From NCBI GenBank assembly GCA_027924585.1, contig BSBM01000606.1, positions 9,677,501 through 9,741,500 of the forward strand: a stretch of DNA of 64,000 nt, written 5' to 3'. A program made the position numbers and the translations under genes. Shown here piece by piece: positions 1 through 10,883 of the stretch. Within the stretch, counting starts at the first letter, position 1, and each line of letters starts with the position of its first letter. The notes below the pieces were generated by a model, which did not search any database, was not told the origin of the DNA, and was given only the letters and a program-made list of their open reading frames with translations. This DNA is from Larix kaempferi (taxonomy: Eukaryota > Streptophyta > Pinopsida > Pinales > Pinaceae).

Positions 1-617
1 CCAGAATGAGACAGAAGGTAAAATGGTAGGAATGGAAAGAGGTATGGAAGATGTCACAATAGCAAGCAATTAATTAATATATGAATTAGATATAACATCA
101 TTTGCCTCAAACTAAAACAATACAACTAGAATTGAGTTATTTTAATTCAAAGGATTAAATCATAAGACTGTCCTGTCACTGAAAATGCCAATTTACAAAT
201 TAGCATCAAACTACATATGACTGTTTTGATAATTGCAGAGGGTAATTGATATGAATTAAATAAAGAAATTCATTCAAAACATAGCTTACACACAGATCGA
301 GTGGTGAAAAATCAACCACACAGAACTTCTGTACTTAAAAAGCATGCAACATAAAAACAAAGTTATTCAATGATTAACTGGGAAACCATAACCTATCAAT
401 GACATTTGAAAAATATCACAAAAGAGGGTCAAGAGAAACTGACTAAATTTATTAAGATTGCAAGAAATTAAAAGTCTCCAAAATACAGAGCATCTCGAGT
501 TCTCCTTTGGTGGTTTCTAAACCCCTTTCCTATAAGATCTAAGCCCCCTTAAATAATAATTACTAATGATTACAAAAGGAAAATCGCCCACAAAAATAGG
601 GATTACAAAATATCATT
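1..617. other. AT-rich sequence without a recognised gene
   Basis: No coding region, RNA gene or mobile-element end is recognisable here. It lies just downstream (minus sense) of the TAA that ends the broken host ORF, so part may be its former 3' untranslated region. That is inference only. Confidence 0.4.
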
Positions 618-1463
618 TTAAGATTTGCTAAGGGCAGATTGCCACTTGGAAAATACATCCAACAAATCATCCACATCTTGGTATTTAGCATGCTCAAGTC
701 TTATATGCACTTTGCAAGTAAAAGGTTTGATCTCCCTCTTCTTCAATTTTTCCCACTCACGTAGGAAAATATTAACCTTCATTTGTGAAGCTATAGGTGA
801 TTCAATTAGTTCCTTAATCTCAGCTATACCGATATGATCCAGCTGCTCTATGTGCTCCTTGGAATTCGATTATTTCTCTTCAACCTGTTCAATCATAACC
901 TTAGGTGGAAGAGAAGTCTCAATCTGCTGTAAGATGGGGAATTCCAACAAATTTAACAAGCTGTCAAATGCAGACCAACTTCTGCTGCAAACCTTTTTTG
1001 CTTCCTGAATAGTGGCGTCAATTAACTCACATTCATTTTCCCAAGATTCCAAACAAAACTTGATTCTCATGAATTTGAATTTGTCCAGGATGGGTATCTC
1101 ATCAGGTTTATATTTAATATACCTCTTCCAATCAATCACATCTGCTTAAGCTTTGGTAGCCTCACTTATCCTCTGATTATCATTATACAAGATATCTGGA
1201 TATCGTTCAAAGGAATTGTAGGTCTCTCGAATCTCATCCAACCTTTCAAATAATTCAGTAAACAAATTCTTGTGATCATCTTGAATTTTTAAGGCAAGTT
1301 CCTTGAATTCTTCTTTAGAAAACTTGGAGAAAGAGGAGGTAGCTTCCATGGTTCTGTGAATCTTTCAATTGTAGCTCAAGAACTGCCATCTTCTCAACAT
1401 AGCCAACATTCAACACCTGTGCTTCCTACAATCGTTGTTGGAGAGCTGCGTTCTGTGCTTGCG
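618..1463 (-). pseudogene. C-terminal block of the interrupted ORF
   Basis: It continues the coiled coil from 4468 in phase (Q-A-Q-N-A-A-L). In-frame TAG lies at 1426-1428, with TAA at 1146-1148 and 870-872; each could come from one substitution in a Gln codon. A frameshift lies near 1360. After the last of these stops the frame stays open to TAA at 618-620. Visible composition: helical, with W, F and L spaced regularly. Confidence 0.7.
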
Positions 1464-1700
1464 TGCTACGAATATAAATAGCATATTAAATAAATAATAA
1501 TTGTTAATCATTAAAGTAGTTATCTTTCAATGTGGAAGGACATAACCTTTCATTAGGAATGCTCAAGCCATATTAAAGGTGAGCTATGTTGTAATATCCT
1601 ATCATCCATTCATCAATCATTTTATCATATATATTTTTATATTCAATTATGTGAAGTCGGATTCGCTTCTCAATGGAGACAACCGGATTCGGTTGCTGCA
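1464..1700 (+). repeat. 5' LTR of the coiled-coil LTR element
   Basis: 237 bp, starting TGCTACG and ending TTGCTGCA, paired with 4231-4467. AT-rich, with a possible TATA-like stretch (ATATATATTTTTATATTC) near 1628-1648. Confidence 0.9.
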
Positions 1701-1702
1701 TT

Positions 1703-1714
1703 TGGTATCAGAGC
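1703..1714 (+). promoter_or_regulatory. Primer-binding site (initiator tRNA-Met)
   Basis: TGGTATCAGAGC lies two bases after the 5' LTR. This is the standard 3'-end complement of plant initiator tRNA-Met used by many copia and gypsy elements. Confidence 0.9.
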
Positions 1715-2990
1715 GACGTTTTGGTCCGGCCTTTGGCCAAAACTCAGACTTTGTCTGATCGCTTTCAGGGTTTCTCTGAGATTCCTTGGTATTTGACCAT
1801 AACTCCGTACTACCTGCATGCTTCGCCATTTCCCGTCCTCTCCTCTCCTGTTCACTCCTCACTCCCACATTTCCCTCCGGCCGACCCACACCAGCGGCCT
1901 ACCTCCCACACATCTTTCCATTCATTCTCCAACACCCCCTTCACTCTCCTCTCATGCTCACACCTCTTCCCATTGCCTCATGCTGATCGCTCCCGCACGC
2001 ACCCCCCCCCTTTTCCTCGCCTTCACCACACCTACTCTTTCACCCAGTCACCACCCGCACCTGCTACACACCTTCCAAGCTACCTCTCTGTGCACAACTC
2101 ATCCACTGTCCTTGCTACCACCATGCCGCCAACTCCTTCACGTCCCCCATTTCCCTTCTCACCCTGCGCACTCCCAACTACTCATCATCTCCGCTCCCTC
2201 TGTGCACAACTCCTTCTCATCACTTCCCCTTCCTTTCTGCACTTGCACCTGCTACTCTCCCCCGGGCCACGTTGCACACGGCCATTCTCCAGCAGCCACA
2301 CTCCCGAGTCCCGCGAAATCCACGCTCCTGCTTCGCCACTCTGCTCTCTGCCTGCATCACCCCCCTATCCTCCATCCCCACCGTCCCGCCCTCCCTCCAC
2401 GCCTTTCCACCTGCGTGCCAAACCTTGTGTGCCACCATCACCACCTACGCCCTTCACTCCCATCCATCTTCTCCTTCCACACCAGCTCCGCCGACCTCCT
2501 CGATCCCTTCCGCCGCCTCCTCCTCTCCACGTGTGCCCTGACTCTCCACTTACAATTATTATAATTATAATATATTTTTATAAAATAATAAGTCATATTA
2601 TTATTAAAAAAAAAGCGACACTATTGTGAAAAAAATATATAATATAACTATTGTTATATTAATATATATATATATATATATTGGAAATTATATAATATGC
2701 ATAATAATATTATTAATTTTTAATAATATTTATTATCAAAAAAATATTAATAATAATATTATTATTAAATTTTAATAATAATTATTATTATCAAAGAAAA
2801 AAAATCAATTCTTTTGAATAAGAATTATCGGGATATCAAAACAAAATCAACAAAAAAGAAGAAGAAGAAGAAGTCAAAAGAAGTCGTAAAAATAATAATA
2901 ATAATTATTATTTTATTAAAATAATAATTAATTGTGGAAGAAAAAAAAGTTATTTGACCTAATAAAGAAAAAAAAAGAGGTCAAAGAAAG
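1715..2990 (+). other. Pyrimidine-rich leader followed by AT-rich spacer
   Basis: 1850-2540 is strongly C/T-rich and yields only low-complexity Pro/Ser/His reading frames in several phases, so I do not call a gene. 2545-2990 switches abruptly to A/T-rich microrepeats, including a (TA)n run near 2665-2681 and GAA repeats near 2860. The chromovirus at 46224 has the same PBS, C-rich leader and AT-rich layout. Confidence 0.6.
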
Positions 2991-3066
2991 TTATTTCCAA
3001 GAGAGACATATTGGGAATTATTACATCTTTTAATCCACCCTTGTCGAAAAAGTCGAAGACTATCTA

Positions 3067-4244
3067 TTGTTGAAGAAATCAAAGAAAGACCATCTATCAT
3101 CGAACAAGTCAAGACCATGGAAGCTGGTTTTGCGACTACAAATAGAGAAATTAGAAGCCAATTTAAAGCATTATCGAAAAGACAATGAAGAATTGCGCGA
3201 CATAAATAACAATTTAGAAATGAGAATGGAATTACAAGCAAGGTCCAATGAAATAAAAATCTCTGACCAGGAAAGGCGTATAGAAAAATTGTATGCACAA
3301 ATTGATGAATCAAAAACCGAAAACGAATTCAATCATAGGTTAGGAAATCAAGATATAAAGAAGGAAATAAATAATTACGAAGCAGAAATAATACGCTTGA
3401 ACAAGATCCTTAATGACAAGGATGAAGAACTGAAGCAGATACGACATAATTTAGGAGATCAAGAATCAAAGGTCGACCAATGTCGACAACAGATACAAGT
3501 TCTTCAAACACAAAATGACGACTCTAAAAAGACACACAAATCAAAGATCGCAAAGAATAATAAAGCATTATCCAACAATGCTGAATAAATTTTCAAACTA
3601 AGAAATCATAACAAGATATTAGTCACAAAAATTAAGAAGTTGAAAAATGTCGGAAGACAGAACAATCTACGGAAGACAGTAAAGGAAAACTTCTAGACAA
3701 GCAGGAAGAAAATAGATACATCAGAAGTCATAATGAAGATCTTAAGGAACAACTTAAGAAGTCTGAAGATGACAGAAAATCGCAAGTCGAATTGATTAAG
3801 AAGTTTCAAAATGATAACAGGCAGTTAGAAAACAAGTTGGAAAAGATACAGAACGAAACCTTAAAACCTCAAGAGACGAAAATAAAACTTCCAGCTCAGA
3901 TCAATGCTCAAAAAACGACACTCGTAAAAGAAAATGACATTGTAAAAATTCCCTATCAACACCCCAACCATAAAAACTGATATTCTAAAAAGTGTGACAT
4001 GGAGAAAGACAATGGTACTAAGTGATCAAAGCTCTTGACGACAGATCAATGGGGAATCCCAACAGTCAGCAACAAATCAATTTGGGATGGATTGACCCAT
4101 CCACATATCGGAAGTTATGCTCTACACTTAGCAGTTCATATCGACATGTTTCGTCAGCTATGGCATCGCAAAGAACAATGCGACAAAATTATAAGGCTTT
4201 CAGGAGAAAGCCTTTCTAAGAGAGTGGCAATGCTACAAATATAA
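3067..4244 (+). pseudogene. Coiled-coil ORF inside the non-autonomous LTR element
   Basis: A clean 173-codon frame (3067-3588) is dominated by K, E, N, Q, L and I in heptad-like spacing and predicts a long coiled coil. After TAA at 3586-3588 the helical character continues in another phase (about 3685-3980), then a shorter non-helical tail follows (about 4020-4240, with 'WDGLTHPHIGSYALHLAVH'). At least one frameshift and several stops separate the pieces. There is no zinc knuckle or Gag homology that I can recognise. It could be a diverged Gag-like structural protein or a captured cellular coiled-coil gene; the sequence alone does not decide. Confidence 0.6.
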
Positions 4245-4467
4245 ATAGCATATTAAATAAATAATAATTGTTAATCATTAAAGTAGTTATCTTTTAATGT
4301 GAAAGGACATAACCTTTCATTAGGAACGCTCAAGCCATATTAAAGGCGAGCTATGTTGTAATATCCTATCATCCATTCATCAATCATTTTATCATATATA
4401 TTTTTATATTCAATTATGTGAAGTCGGATTCGCTTCTCAACGGAGACAACCGGTTTCGGTTGCTGCA
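4231..4467 (+). repeat. 3' LTR of the coiled-coil LTR element
   Basis: 237 bp, paired with 1464-1700 and preceded by a purine-rich tract (AAGAGAGTGGCAA) that can serve as plus-strand primer. It is followed directly by the TTGCA target duplication. Confidence 0.9.
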
Positions 4468-5434
4468 TTGCAGGTATTTAAGCTGATTCTCATGACCATC
4501 TTTCAACGCTTGAAGTTGAGATTGATGTTGTTCATTGATATGACTCTGCTCTTGCCCGAGTTTCTGCAATTGTTGTTCCTTCACCTCAATTTCCTTATTC
4601 AGTGAGGTGACAGAGTCATAATTTGCTCCTGCAAATGCTCCCATGGATGCAACAGTCTCAAGGGATTCTTGTTGAACATCAGTGGAAGTTATCCTCCAAA
4701 TAACTTGATTTGGGACAATGCCCTGCACTGAAGTCCCTTCCCTAGGTCTTTTAGAACCTTTCTTTACTACAACTTTTGATCTACTCCATAAATATTCCCC
4801 CAAGGAAACCACTGCATCTTCTCCAAAGTCTGCTGTTGTTTCCACATAGGATATTGAAACTTTTGTATTTGTGACCAAGGGCACATTCTGGGAGGCAACA
4901 GGAGTTGGGATTGACATGGATATTTGGGGAAGGGAAATAGATGGTGTTGCAACATTGGAAGTTGGTGGTGAAGAGATAGGAGTAGTGGTTGAGGTGACAA
5001 GACCTAAAGATGCAACAATAGTTGAAATTACAACTGACTCTGAAGGTACAATAGAGACTTGAATTTCAGAAGTTTGTGAATGTGTAATAGAAATAGGAGT
5101 CACAGATGACTCTTGGGAAGCCTCAATAGGAGTAACAGATGGCTCAGTTGATGTATATGAAGGAAATGCAATATCAGGTGATGGGATGGAAGGTGAAATA
5201 GTGGAACTGGACGGGGGTGTGGAGGATGTCACAAGTGCAAAAATAGTGACCTCTGGGAAATGAATATCAGGGAGAAGGTCATCAAACACTATATATTCCA
5301 ATGGATCAAAAGACATATGAGTGACTGAAATAACCTCTGGCAGGATGATAGGGATAGAAATTGGGCATGAGAAGCTGGAAGGAAGTGACTCATCTTCTTC
5401 GTCACTATATTCAATGTGAAGCATAGTAACCTTT
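4468..5434 (-). pseudogene. Third block of the interrupted ORF (acidic, S/T/P-rich, then coiled coil)
   Basis: It opens with an acidic patch ('SDEEDES'), runs through roughly 150 residues dominated by S, T, P, V and I, then a basic patch ('KKGSKRPREG'), and ends in a Q/E/L-rich heptad-like stretch. The Met near 5422-5424 is internal, because the frame continues upstream across the SMART-like element. The low-complexity middle suggests a disordered linker. The coiled coil continues across the 3.0-kb LTR insertion into the next block. Confidence 0.8.
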
Positions 5435-5714
5435 TGATACGAACCGTTACACCAAAACCCCGAGGTGTTAGTGAAGGTCGTCCACTAGGATCTTAAAATC
5501 CCACCACACTCCGCAGTCTAGACTCTGGGCTGTATGTGCGCTCGTACGGTGGTGTCCTCTTTGCGCCGTACGAGCCTTGGGCGAACACTGCAATGCCGAC
5601 GTTGCCACCCGCTCTATGACTTGAACCTGGGCGGAGGCTCTGATACCAAATGATACGAACCATTACACCAAAACCCCGAGGTGTTAGTGAAGGCCGTCCA
5701 CTAGGATCTTAATA
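5435..5714 (-). mobile_element. SMART-like miniature LTR retrotransposon, 280 bp
   Basis: Direct repeats of 64 bp (5435-5498 and 5651-5714, three differences by hand count) flank only 152 bp of interior. On the minus strand the 5' LTR (5651-5714) ends in CGTATCA. After two bases comes a 12-base initiator tRNA-Met primer-binding site (5637-5648). A purine tract (GTGGTGGGA on the minus strand, about 5500-5508) precedes the 3' LTR. CCTTT occurs on both sides (5430-5434, 5715-5719), a perfect 5-bp target duplication. Size, LTR length and lack of coding match the SMART class described in grasses. The outer minus-strand start is TA or TT rather than TG. Confidence 0.88.
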
Positions 5715-6113
5715 CCTTTGGTGCAAAACCTTCAATATTTTGTTTCTTTACTGGAGTGGTGGCAACAATAGCTTGATATTCAACCAATGAACTCATCAGT
5801 TCCAAGTCATTCTTCATCTCTGCAGTAGACTTAATGAGAGAATTGAGAGCATCCAAATGCTTTGGCTGGGGTGTGTCCTCAACAGGTGCTTTTCCTTTTT
5901 CATTGGTTTGGTAAGTTAGCATCAAAGGAGTGCTAACTTGTGCTTTCCGAGCCTCCTTTTCTAATAACTCTTTCCGAGCCCTTTCTTGAAGATACAGTTC
6001 GAGCTTCCTGTACTGCAGCACTTTGGCCTTTAGCTCTTGCTGATATTGAAAGATGAAGTGTTTCTCATCCAAGGAAGTGGTTCTGATCAAAACTTCAGCA
6101 AAATAAATAAAAA
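5715..6113 (-). pseudogene. Second block of the interrupted ORF (charged helical region)
   Basis: About 130 codons rich in E, K, Q and L ('LYLQERARKELLEKEARKAQ'), consistent with a long helix or coiled coil. The reading frame enters from 9562 across the copia insertion without a shift and leaves at 5715 across the SMART-like element without a shift. No stop occurs inside the block. Confidence 0.8.
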
Positions 6114-6118
6114 CTTGA

Positions 6119-6607
6119 TCAGTTAGAAAAATAGGATCTCAGAGCAATAACAATAAACAGAAATGAAAATATAATCACATACACACATTACAAGAGAGAC
6201 ACCAATATATCGTGGTTCACCCAAGATGGGCTACGTCCACACTGAATTTTCCAGTCCTTATTATTATACTGTCCAACAAAGTGAAGGGATACAACCTGTA
6301 GCACAACCGCTGCACTTCCTTTTCACTGTCTCACAGTCTCTCCTCTTGATCTAAGATATCTTTACAATGCATAATACCTAATACATCTCTTACCCTATCC
6401 GTATTACAATGTCTTTCTTTTATAGGGGTAATACAATGGGAAAATACCACGGGATACCCAAAACCATGGGTCCAAAAACTATTGGCGAAAACAACCCCAA
6501 AAAAGTTTCTCAGGGGCGTTGTCCTTGAATCCCCGAACCAAACCTGGGGTTCAAACACAGCTGAATCATCATCTATGAGACTGGAAGATCTGGCTCCACA
6601 ACCAACA
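6119..6607 (-). repeat. 3' LTR of the decayed copia
   Basis: On the minus strand it begins TGTTGGTTGTGG right after a polypurine tract (CAAGTGGGAGAT, 6608-6619), the usual copia arrangement. Its first 73 bases match 9489-9561. The far end reads CTGA rather than CA next to the target duplication, so the exact boundary carries a small uncertainty. Confidence 0.8.
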
Positions 6608-6693
6608 ATCTCCCACTTGGAGACTGATCACAACAACTCCACTGTTGCTGTACTTGCTGGACCTTGGACTTGGAAAATTTCTCATCTTCACCT

Positions 6694-9526
6694 TCATGCT
6701 AAAAGGCCAACTAAAACCGAACAAGAACTCAGTTTCTCTCTGGTCACTACCTTCGTGAACATGTCTGCAGGATTCTGGCTAGTATGTATCTTTTCCAGCT
6801 TCAACAGTTCATCTTCCAGAACAAAGCGTATGAAATGGTACTTGAGCTGTATATGTTTAGTCTTGGAATGGAATGCTGAGTTCTTTGCAAGATGAATGGC
6901 ACTCTGGCTGTCACTATACAACCTGCTATCCTTCTTTTTCTTACCCAATTCCTCCATAAACCTCTACAACCAAATCATCTCTTTATTCGCCTCTGTAAAA
7001 GAAACATACTCTACTTTCGTTGTTGAAAGTGAAACAACCTTCTGCAGTTTCGAAATCCAACATACTGCTATTCCACCTATAGTAAACACATACCCTGTGG
7101 TGCTCCTCCTGCTATCCTTATCACCTGCCATATCTGCATCAACATATCCCTGTAGAATAGTGTCTGAACCTCCAAAACATAATGCATGAGTGGTAGTACC
7201 TCTCATATATCTGAGAATCCACTATACTGCCTTCCAATGTTCTTTACCTAGATTGTTCATATATTTGCTCACAACTCCCACTGCTTGTGCAATATCTGGT
7301 CTTGTGCACACCATGGCATACATCAAGCTGCCAACTGTTTATTGATAGGGAAATTTGGACATGTAATCTATCTCTTCCTGTGTCTTGGGACACATTTCCT
7401 TACTTAGATTGAAATGGATGGCCAAAGGTGTACTTACTGGTTTTGCATTCTGCATTCTTAACCTCTCCAACACCTTTTGTATGTACTCACCCTGAGACAA
7501 TGTCAATTTATGATTTTTCCTATCTCTTGTAATTCTCATACAAAGGATTTGATTTTCAGCACCCAAATCCTTCATCACAAATGAATTAGCTAACTTTCTT
7601 TTGAGCACATTTATATCCTGCATGTTAGACCTTGCAACAAGCATGTCATCCACATACAATAACAAGATAATATATCTTTCATTGTCTAGATTCTTGAAAT
7701 AAACACAGTGGTCAGAATGACATCTACTATAACCTTGTTCTGTCATAAACCTGTCAAATTTTAAATACCACTGCATTGGAGCTTGCTTCAATCCATACAA
7801 GCTCTTCTTCAACCTGCATACCAAATCCTCCTTCCCTTTTACCTCATACCCTTGTGGCTACTGCATATATATCTCTTCCTCCAAATCCCCATGGAGAAAA
7901 GTTGTTTTTACATCTAACTGTTTAAGATGCAAATCTTCTACTACCACTAGACTTAAGATAGTCCTAATTGACGTCATCTTAACAACAAGAGAAAATATTT
8001 CATCAAAATCTATACCTTTCTTCTGTGCAAACCCCTTTACAACAAGTCTGGCCTTGTACAACTTCTTACCTCCATCTTCCTTCAACCCATAAATCCATTT
8101 TTTCTGCAATTCTCTTTTACCAGCAGGCAACTGAACCAAATCCCAAGTCTGGTTTCCTACCAATGAGTCCATGTCCTCATTCATGCCTTGCTCCCACTTG
8201 TTTCTAGTTTCCACCTGCATTGCTTCTTTATAACATTCTGGTTCACCAACATCAGTCATCAAAAAATAATACATTGAAGGAGAGTATCGTTCAGGGAATC
8301 TACTTAACCTGGTAGATCTTCTTACACTTGTAGGAGTTTCAGGTACTTGCTGTTGTTCTTGATTTTCTGGCACCTTTGGAACTTCATTTTCTTCAATTTC
8401 ATCAAGTACTGTGTACTCTGTGTTTTCCTTTTCCCGTTTCTTTCCCTACAACTGATCTTTATACATGACCTTTTCATTGAATATCAAATCTCTACTAATA
8501 ATGATTTTTTTATTTTCATAATCCCATAAACGATAACCAAAATCATCAACCCCATATCCAATAAAGGTATATTTATTGGATTTAGCTTCAAGCTTTGTTC
8601 TATTTTCTTTATCAATATGGACAAATGCTTCACAGCCAAACGTTCTCAGAAATGAGTAGTTTACCTTTTTACCTATCCATGCCTCCTCTGGAATACCACC
8701 ATCCAAAGCACTTGAAGGCCATGTGTTTATTAAATAAACAACAGTATTTACAGCATCTGCCCAAAACTGTAAGGGCAACTCTGCATGCAATCTCATACAC
8801 CTTGCACACTCCATGATCATTCTGTTCATCCTTTCAGACACACCATTTTCTTGTGGTGTTCCTAGGACTGTCTTCTCTCTATGAATCCCATGGTATGAAC
8901 AGTAACTATCAAACTCCTTGTTGCAGTATTCACCTCCATTTTCCTGTCTCATTCTCAACCAAAGCTTTCCACTTCTTAGAAGTAGAAAACACATTAGATT
9001 TCTATCTAATGCAATAAACCCAAGTTTTCCTAGTTGCATCATCAATAAATGTAATATAATAATGAGAGCCACCAAGATATTGTACTTGAGCCGGACCCCA
9101 TATATTTGTATGCACAAGCTCTAACTTTTCATTCCTCTTATGTTTCCCAACCCTGAGAAATCTGACTCTCTTCTGTTTTCCATAAACACAATTCTCACAG
9201 AATTCCAAACTTACCTGCTTCAAATCTGGCAGCAACTTCCTTGAGTGGAGAATCTGCATCCCCTTCTCACTCATGTGGCCAAGCCTACGATGCCACAATG
9301 CTGTATCTGTTCCTGTGGAAGCTAAAGAGATAGAATGGTCAATATTATGAGGACATAAATACAACGTACCTACCCTATCTCCTTTTTCTATCACCATTGA
9401 TCCTTTAGTGATCTTCCACCACGTTTCTTCAAACATAGATAGACAGCCGCAAGATCTTCTGGACCCCCTAGGGATCGTGCCAGGATCATAACCAAACCTG
9501 GGGTTCAAACACGACTGAATCATCAT
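6694..9526 (-). pseudogene. Copia pol remnant (integrase, RT, RNase H)
   Basis: From the N-terminal side: GAG-pre-integrase 'LWHRRLGHMSEKGM' near 9270; integrase core with 'ENGGEY' near 8930 and 'PQENGVSERMNR' near 8830; reverse transcriptase with 'YKARLVVKGFAQKKGIDFDE' near 8030, 'LYGLKQAP' near 7790 and the catalytic 'YVDDM' near 7640; RNase H with 'GYVDADMAGD' near 7140. Stops and frameshifts interrupt it near 8448, 7857, 7340 and 6960. The end after 'SVLVGLLA' (6694) matches the usual C terminus. Gag and protease are absent, so it is not functional. Confidence 0.88.
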
Positions 9527-9561
9527 CTATGAGAGTAGAAGATCTGTCTCCACGACCAACA
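9489..9561 (-). repeat. 5' LTR fragment of the decayed copia
   Basis: Homologous to the first 73 bp of the 3' LTR (6535-6607). Similarity stops abruptly at the deletion breakpoint near 9488, and coding sequence for GAG-pre-integrase begins almost at once. Confidence 0.8.
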
Positions 9562-10883
9562 CTTGATAGATGGAATCTTCAGGAATAGTTTGATGAACAT
9601 AGATACTTTTCATATGCTCTTGTGTGAAATGGTTATCCAAGAAGGACTTTGGGTCATGCATCCTCTTGGGAGCCTCTCCCAGTTTCAGAGTGGTAATTTG
9701 CTTTCCAAGCAGAGTTGCATGAGTTGAATTATGTATTACCAAAGATCCAAGATTAAGGGGGAACTTGGGCCAGCACTTCCTCTTAGTTGAAGTTAAAACC
9801 ATCAATTACTGTCTGAAAAGACATTTCCTCCAATACCATCCTGCCTGGTACTATCCTAGGCAGTAAATGGGTTGTATTGCTGCCCAAAATCCTGGTATAG
9901 GAGAAATATTCCCCCACATACCAATCTCCCATTGTAGATATGAGAGTCTTGGCTTGATCTGAAAAGGTAGGAGCATCCTCCTTGAAGATCATTTGATAAA
10001 TTGTGCCAATGAAGTGGTCAAAGATGTCATATATGAGAGGTGTAAAATTATCCTCCCACAGCGCAGAGCAATATATATGGAATGGAGGTGCAGCTAATAT
10101 GTCCAGTTCCATCCCATGGAAGGGAAAGGGAAAGTGGAGCAGTAAACATCTATAGCATATGAGGAGAAGTAAAATATAGGCTTCCTTGAGGCGACATTCT
10201 TCTAGTACTTTTCAATTGTTGCCTTTAATTCCACTGACAAAATTTGTTCCCAGTTGAAGGATTCCCCTGTAGTAAGCACATGATGGGCCAAGGGCGCCCA
10301 TTTGGCCTTGAACAATGAACAATTCGACAATCCATATAATCTGCAGAGCATGGCTGCCAACAAGGAGAAGGGTTCCCTAAACCATGCGATGGGGTATAAC
10401 TTGCCAGCCTTAGGTGTAAAGCAGGTAGGGTTTTCCATCCAGGATTTAAGTATTTCCTCAAAATTATAAGGGTCACACAGGAGTCCGGGATTTTCTTGTT
10501 GAGCAATTGTTCAAGTGACCTAAGGGCATAGGCTCTAGAAAAAATCTCAGGTCATAAGGAGGCCTATTGGGTTCAGCCTTATCATTAAAAGAACAATCTT
10601 GAGGATTGGTGTGGTCAATAACCCACTTAATAGAGTCGTTGTAGGGCATCAATGCAGGTCTGGCCACAATGGCTTGGAGTTGGGATTTGCTGATGTTTAT
10701 GTAGGATGGTTGGTCACGTTGGATTTCTGATAAATCATCGTTATAAAAAATAGAATAAATCCACGTCCAGTTGAGGTAATAGGTTTCAGACACCCACCCA
10801 CTTGTATCCGACAGGATGCCACCGTTTGGGTCCTTGTTCTTTAATTCATTTAGGGGAGTCTTGGATCAGGTGTTTCTCGACAT
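9562..10883 (-). pseudogene. N-terminal block of the interrupted ORF
   Basis: This block reads from the ATG at 10883 through a region rich in aromatic residues. Landmarks are 'WTWIYSIFY' near 10750, 'WAPLAHHVLTTGESFNW' near 10280 and 'GDWYVGEYFSYTRILGSN' near 9910. The pattern loosely recalls plant-mobile-domain or putative plant transposon proteins, but I cannot assign it from the sequence. Frameshifts near 10490, 10120 and 9800, plus a TAG directly after 'IEKY' (about 10200), break it. It ends at the CTTGA duplicated by the copia insertion. Confidence 0.7.

Larger units (their letters stand above)
1464..4467 (+). mobile_element. Non-autonomous LTR retrotransposon with a coiled-coil ORF
   Basis: Two direct repeats of 237 bp (1464-1700 and 4231-4467) begin TG and end CA. 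They differ at 7 positions by my hand count. A primer-binding site complementary to initiator tRNA-Met follows the 5' LTR. Host flanks are TTGCG (1459-1463) and TTGCA (4468-4472), a 5-bp target duplication with one change. The 2.5-kb interior has no protease, reverse transcriptase or integrase. It holds a pyrimidine-rich leader (about 1720-2540), an AT-rich stretch (2540-2990) and a coiled-coil ORF. The element must have been mobilised in trans. It lies within the host ORF, in the opposite orientation. Confidence 0.9.
6119..9561 (-). mobile_element. Decayed Ty1/copia element with deleted 5' region
   Basis: Minus-strand order from 9561 down: a 73-bp 5' LTR scrap, then GAG-pre-integrase, integrase, reverse transcriptase, RNase H, polypurine tract and a near-complete 3' LTR. 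The rest of the 5' LTR, the PBS, gag and protease are missing, removed by one internal deletion ending near 9488. CTTGA flanks both sides (6114-6118, 9562-9566). The element sits within the host ORF in the same orientation. The protein resembles TNT1-94-type copia polyproteins. Confidence 0.9.
618..10883 (-). pseudogene. Large broken ORF of unknown family (about 1,170 codons), split by three LTR elements
   Basis: Four minus-strand blocks (10883-9562, 6113-5715, 5429-4468, 1458-618) are pieces of one ORF. Between them sit a copia remnant, a 280-bp SMART-like element and a 3.0-kb LTR element. Each has 5-bp target duplications (CTTGA, CCTTT, TTGCA/TTGCG), and removing each with one duplication copy leaves the codon phase unbroken. 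The predicted start is the ATG at 10881-10883; the stop is TAA at 618-620. The first third is globular with many W, Y and F; the middle is a K/E/Q helix; then comes an S/T/P-rich stretch and a coiled coil. Lesions seen: in-frame stops near 10868, 10200, 1427, 1147 and 871, and frameshifts near 10490, 10120, 9800 and 1360. I do not recognise the family. It could be an accessory ORF of a larger transposon or a decayed plant gene. Confidence 0.82.

Noticed and set aside
1673-2629. Long plus-strand frames in C-rich sequence
   Set aside because: Three phases are open at once and encode only Pro/Ser/His/Leu low complexity. The region is the leader of an LTR element.
4022-4219. Separate small ORF
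   Set aside because: The neighbouring phase ('WDGLTHPHIG') continues the coiled-coil ORF and is the better candidate; this one is a shadow.
5435-5714. Cassandra-type TRIM
   Set aside because: LTRs are only 64 bp and I see no 5S rRNA-like promoter.
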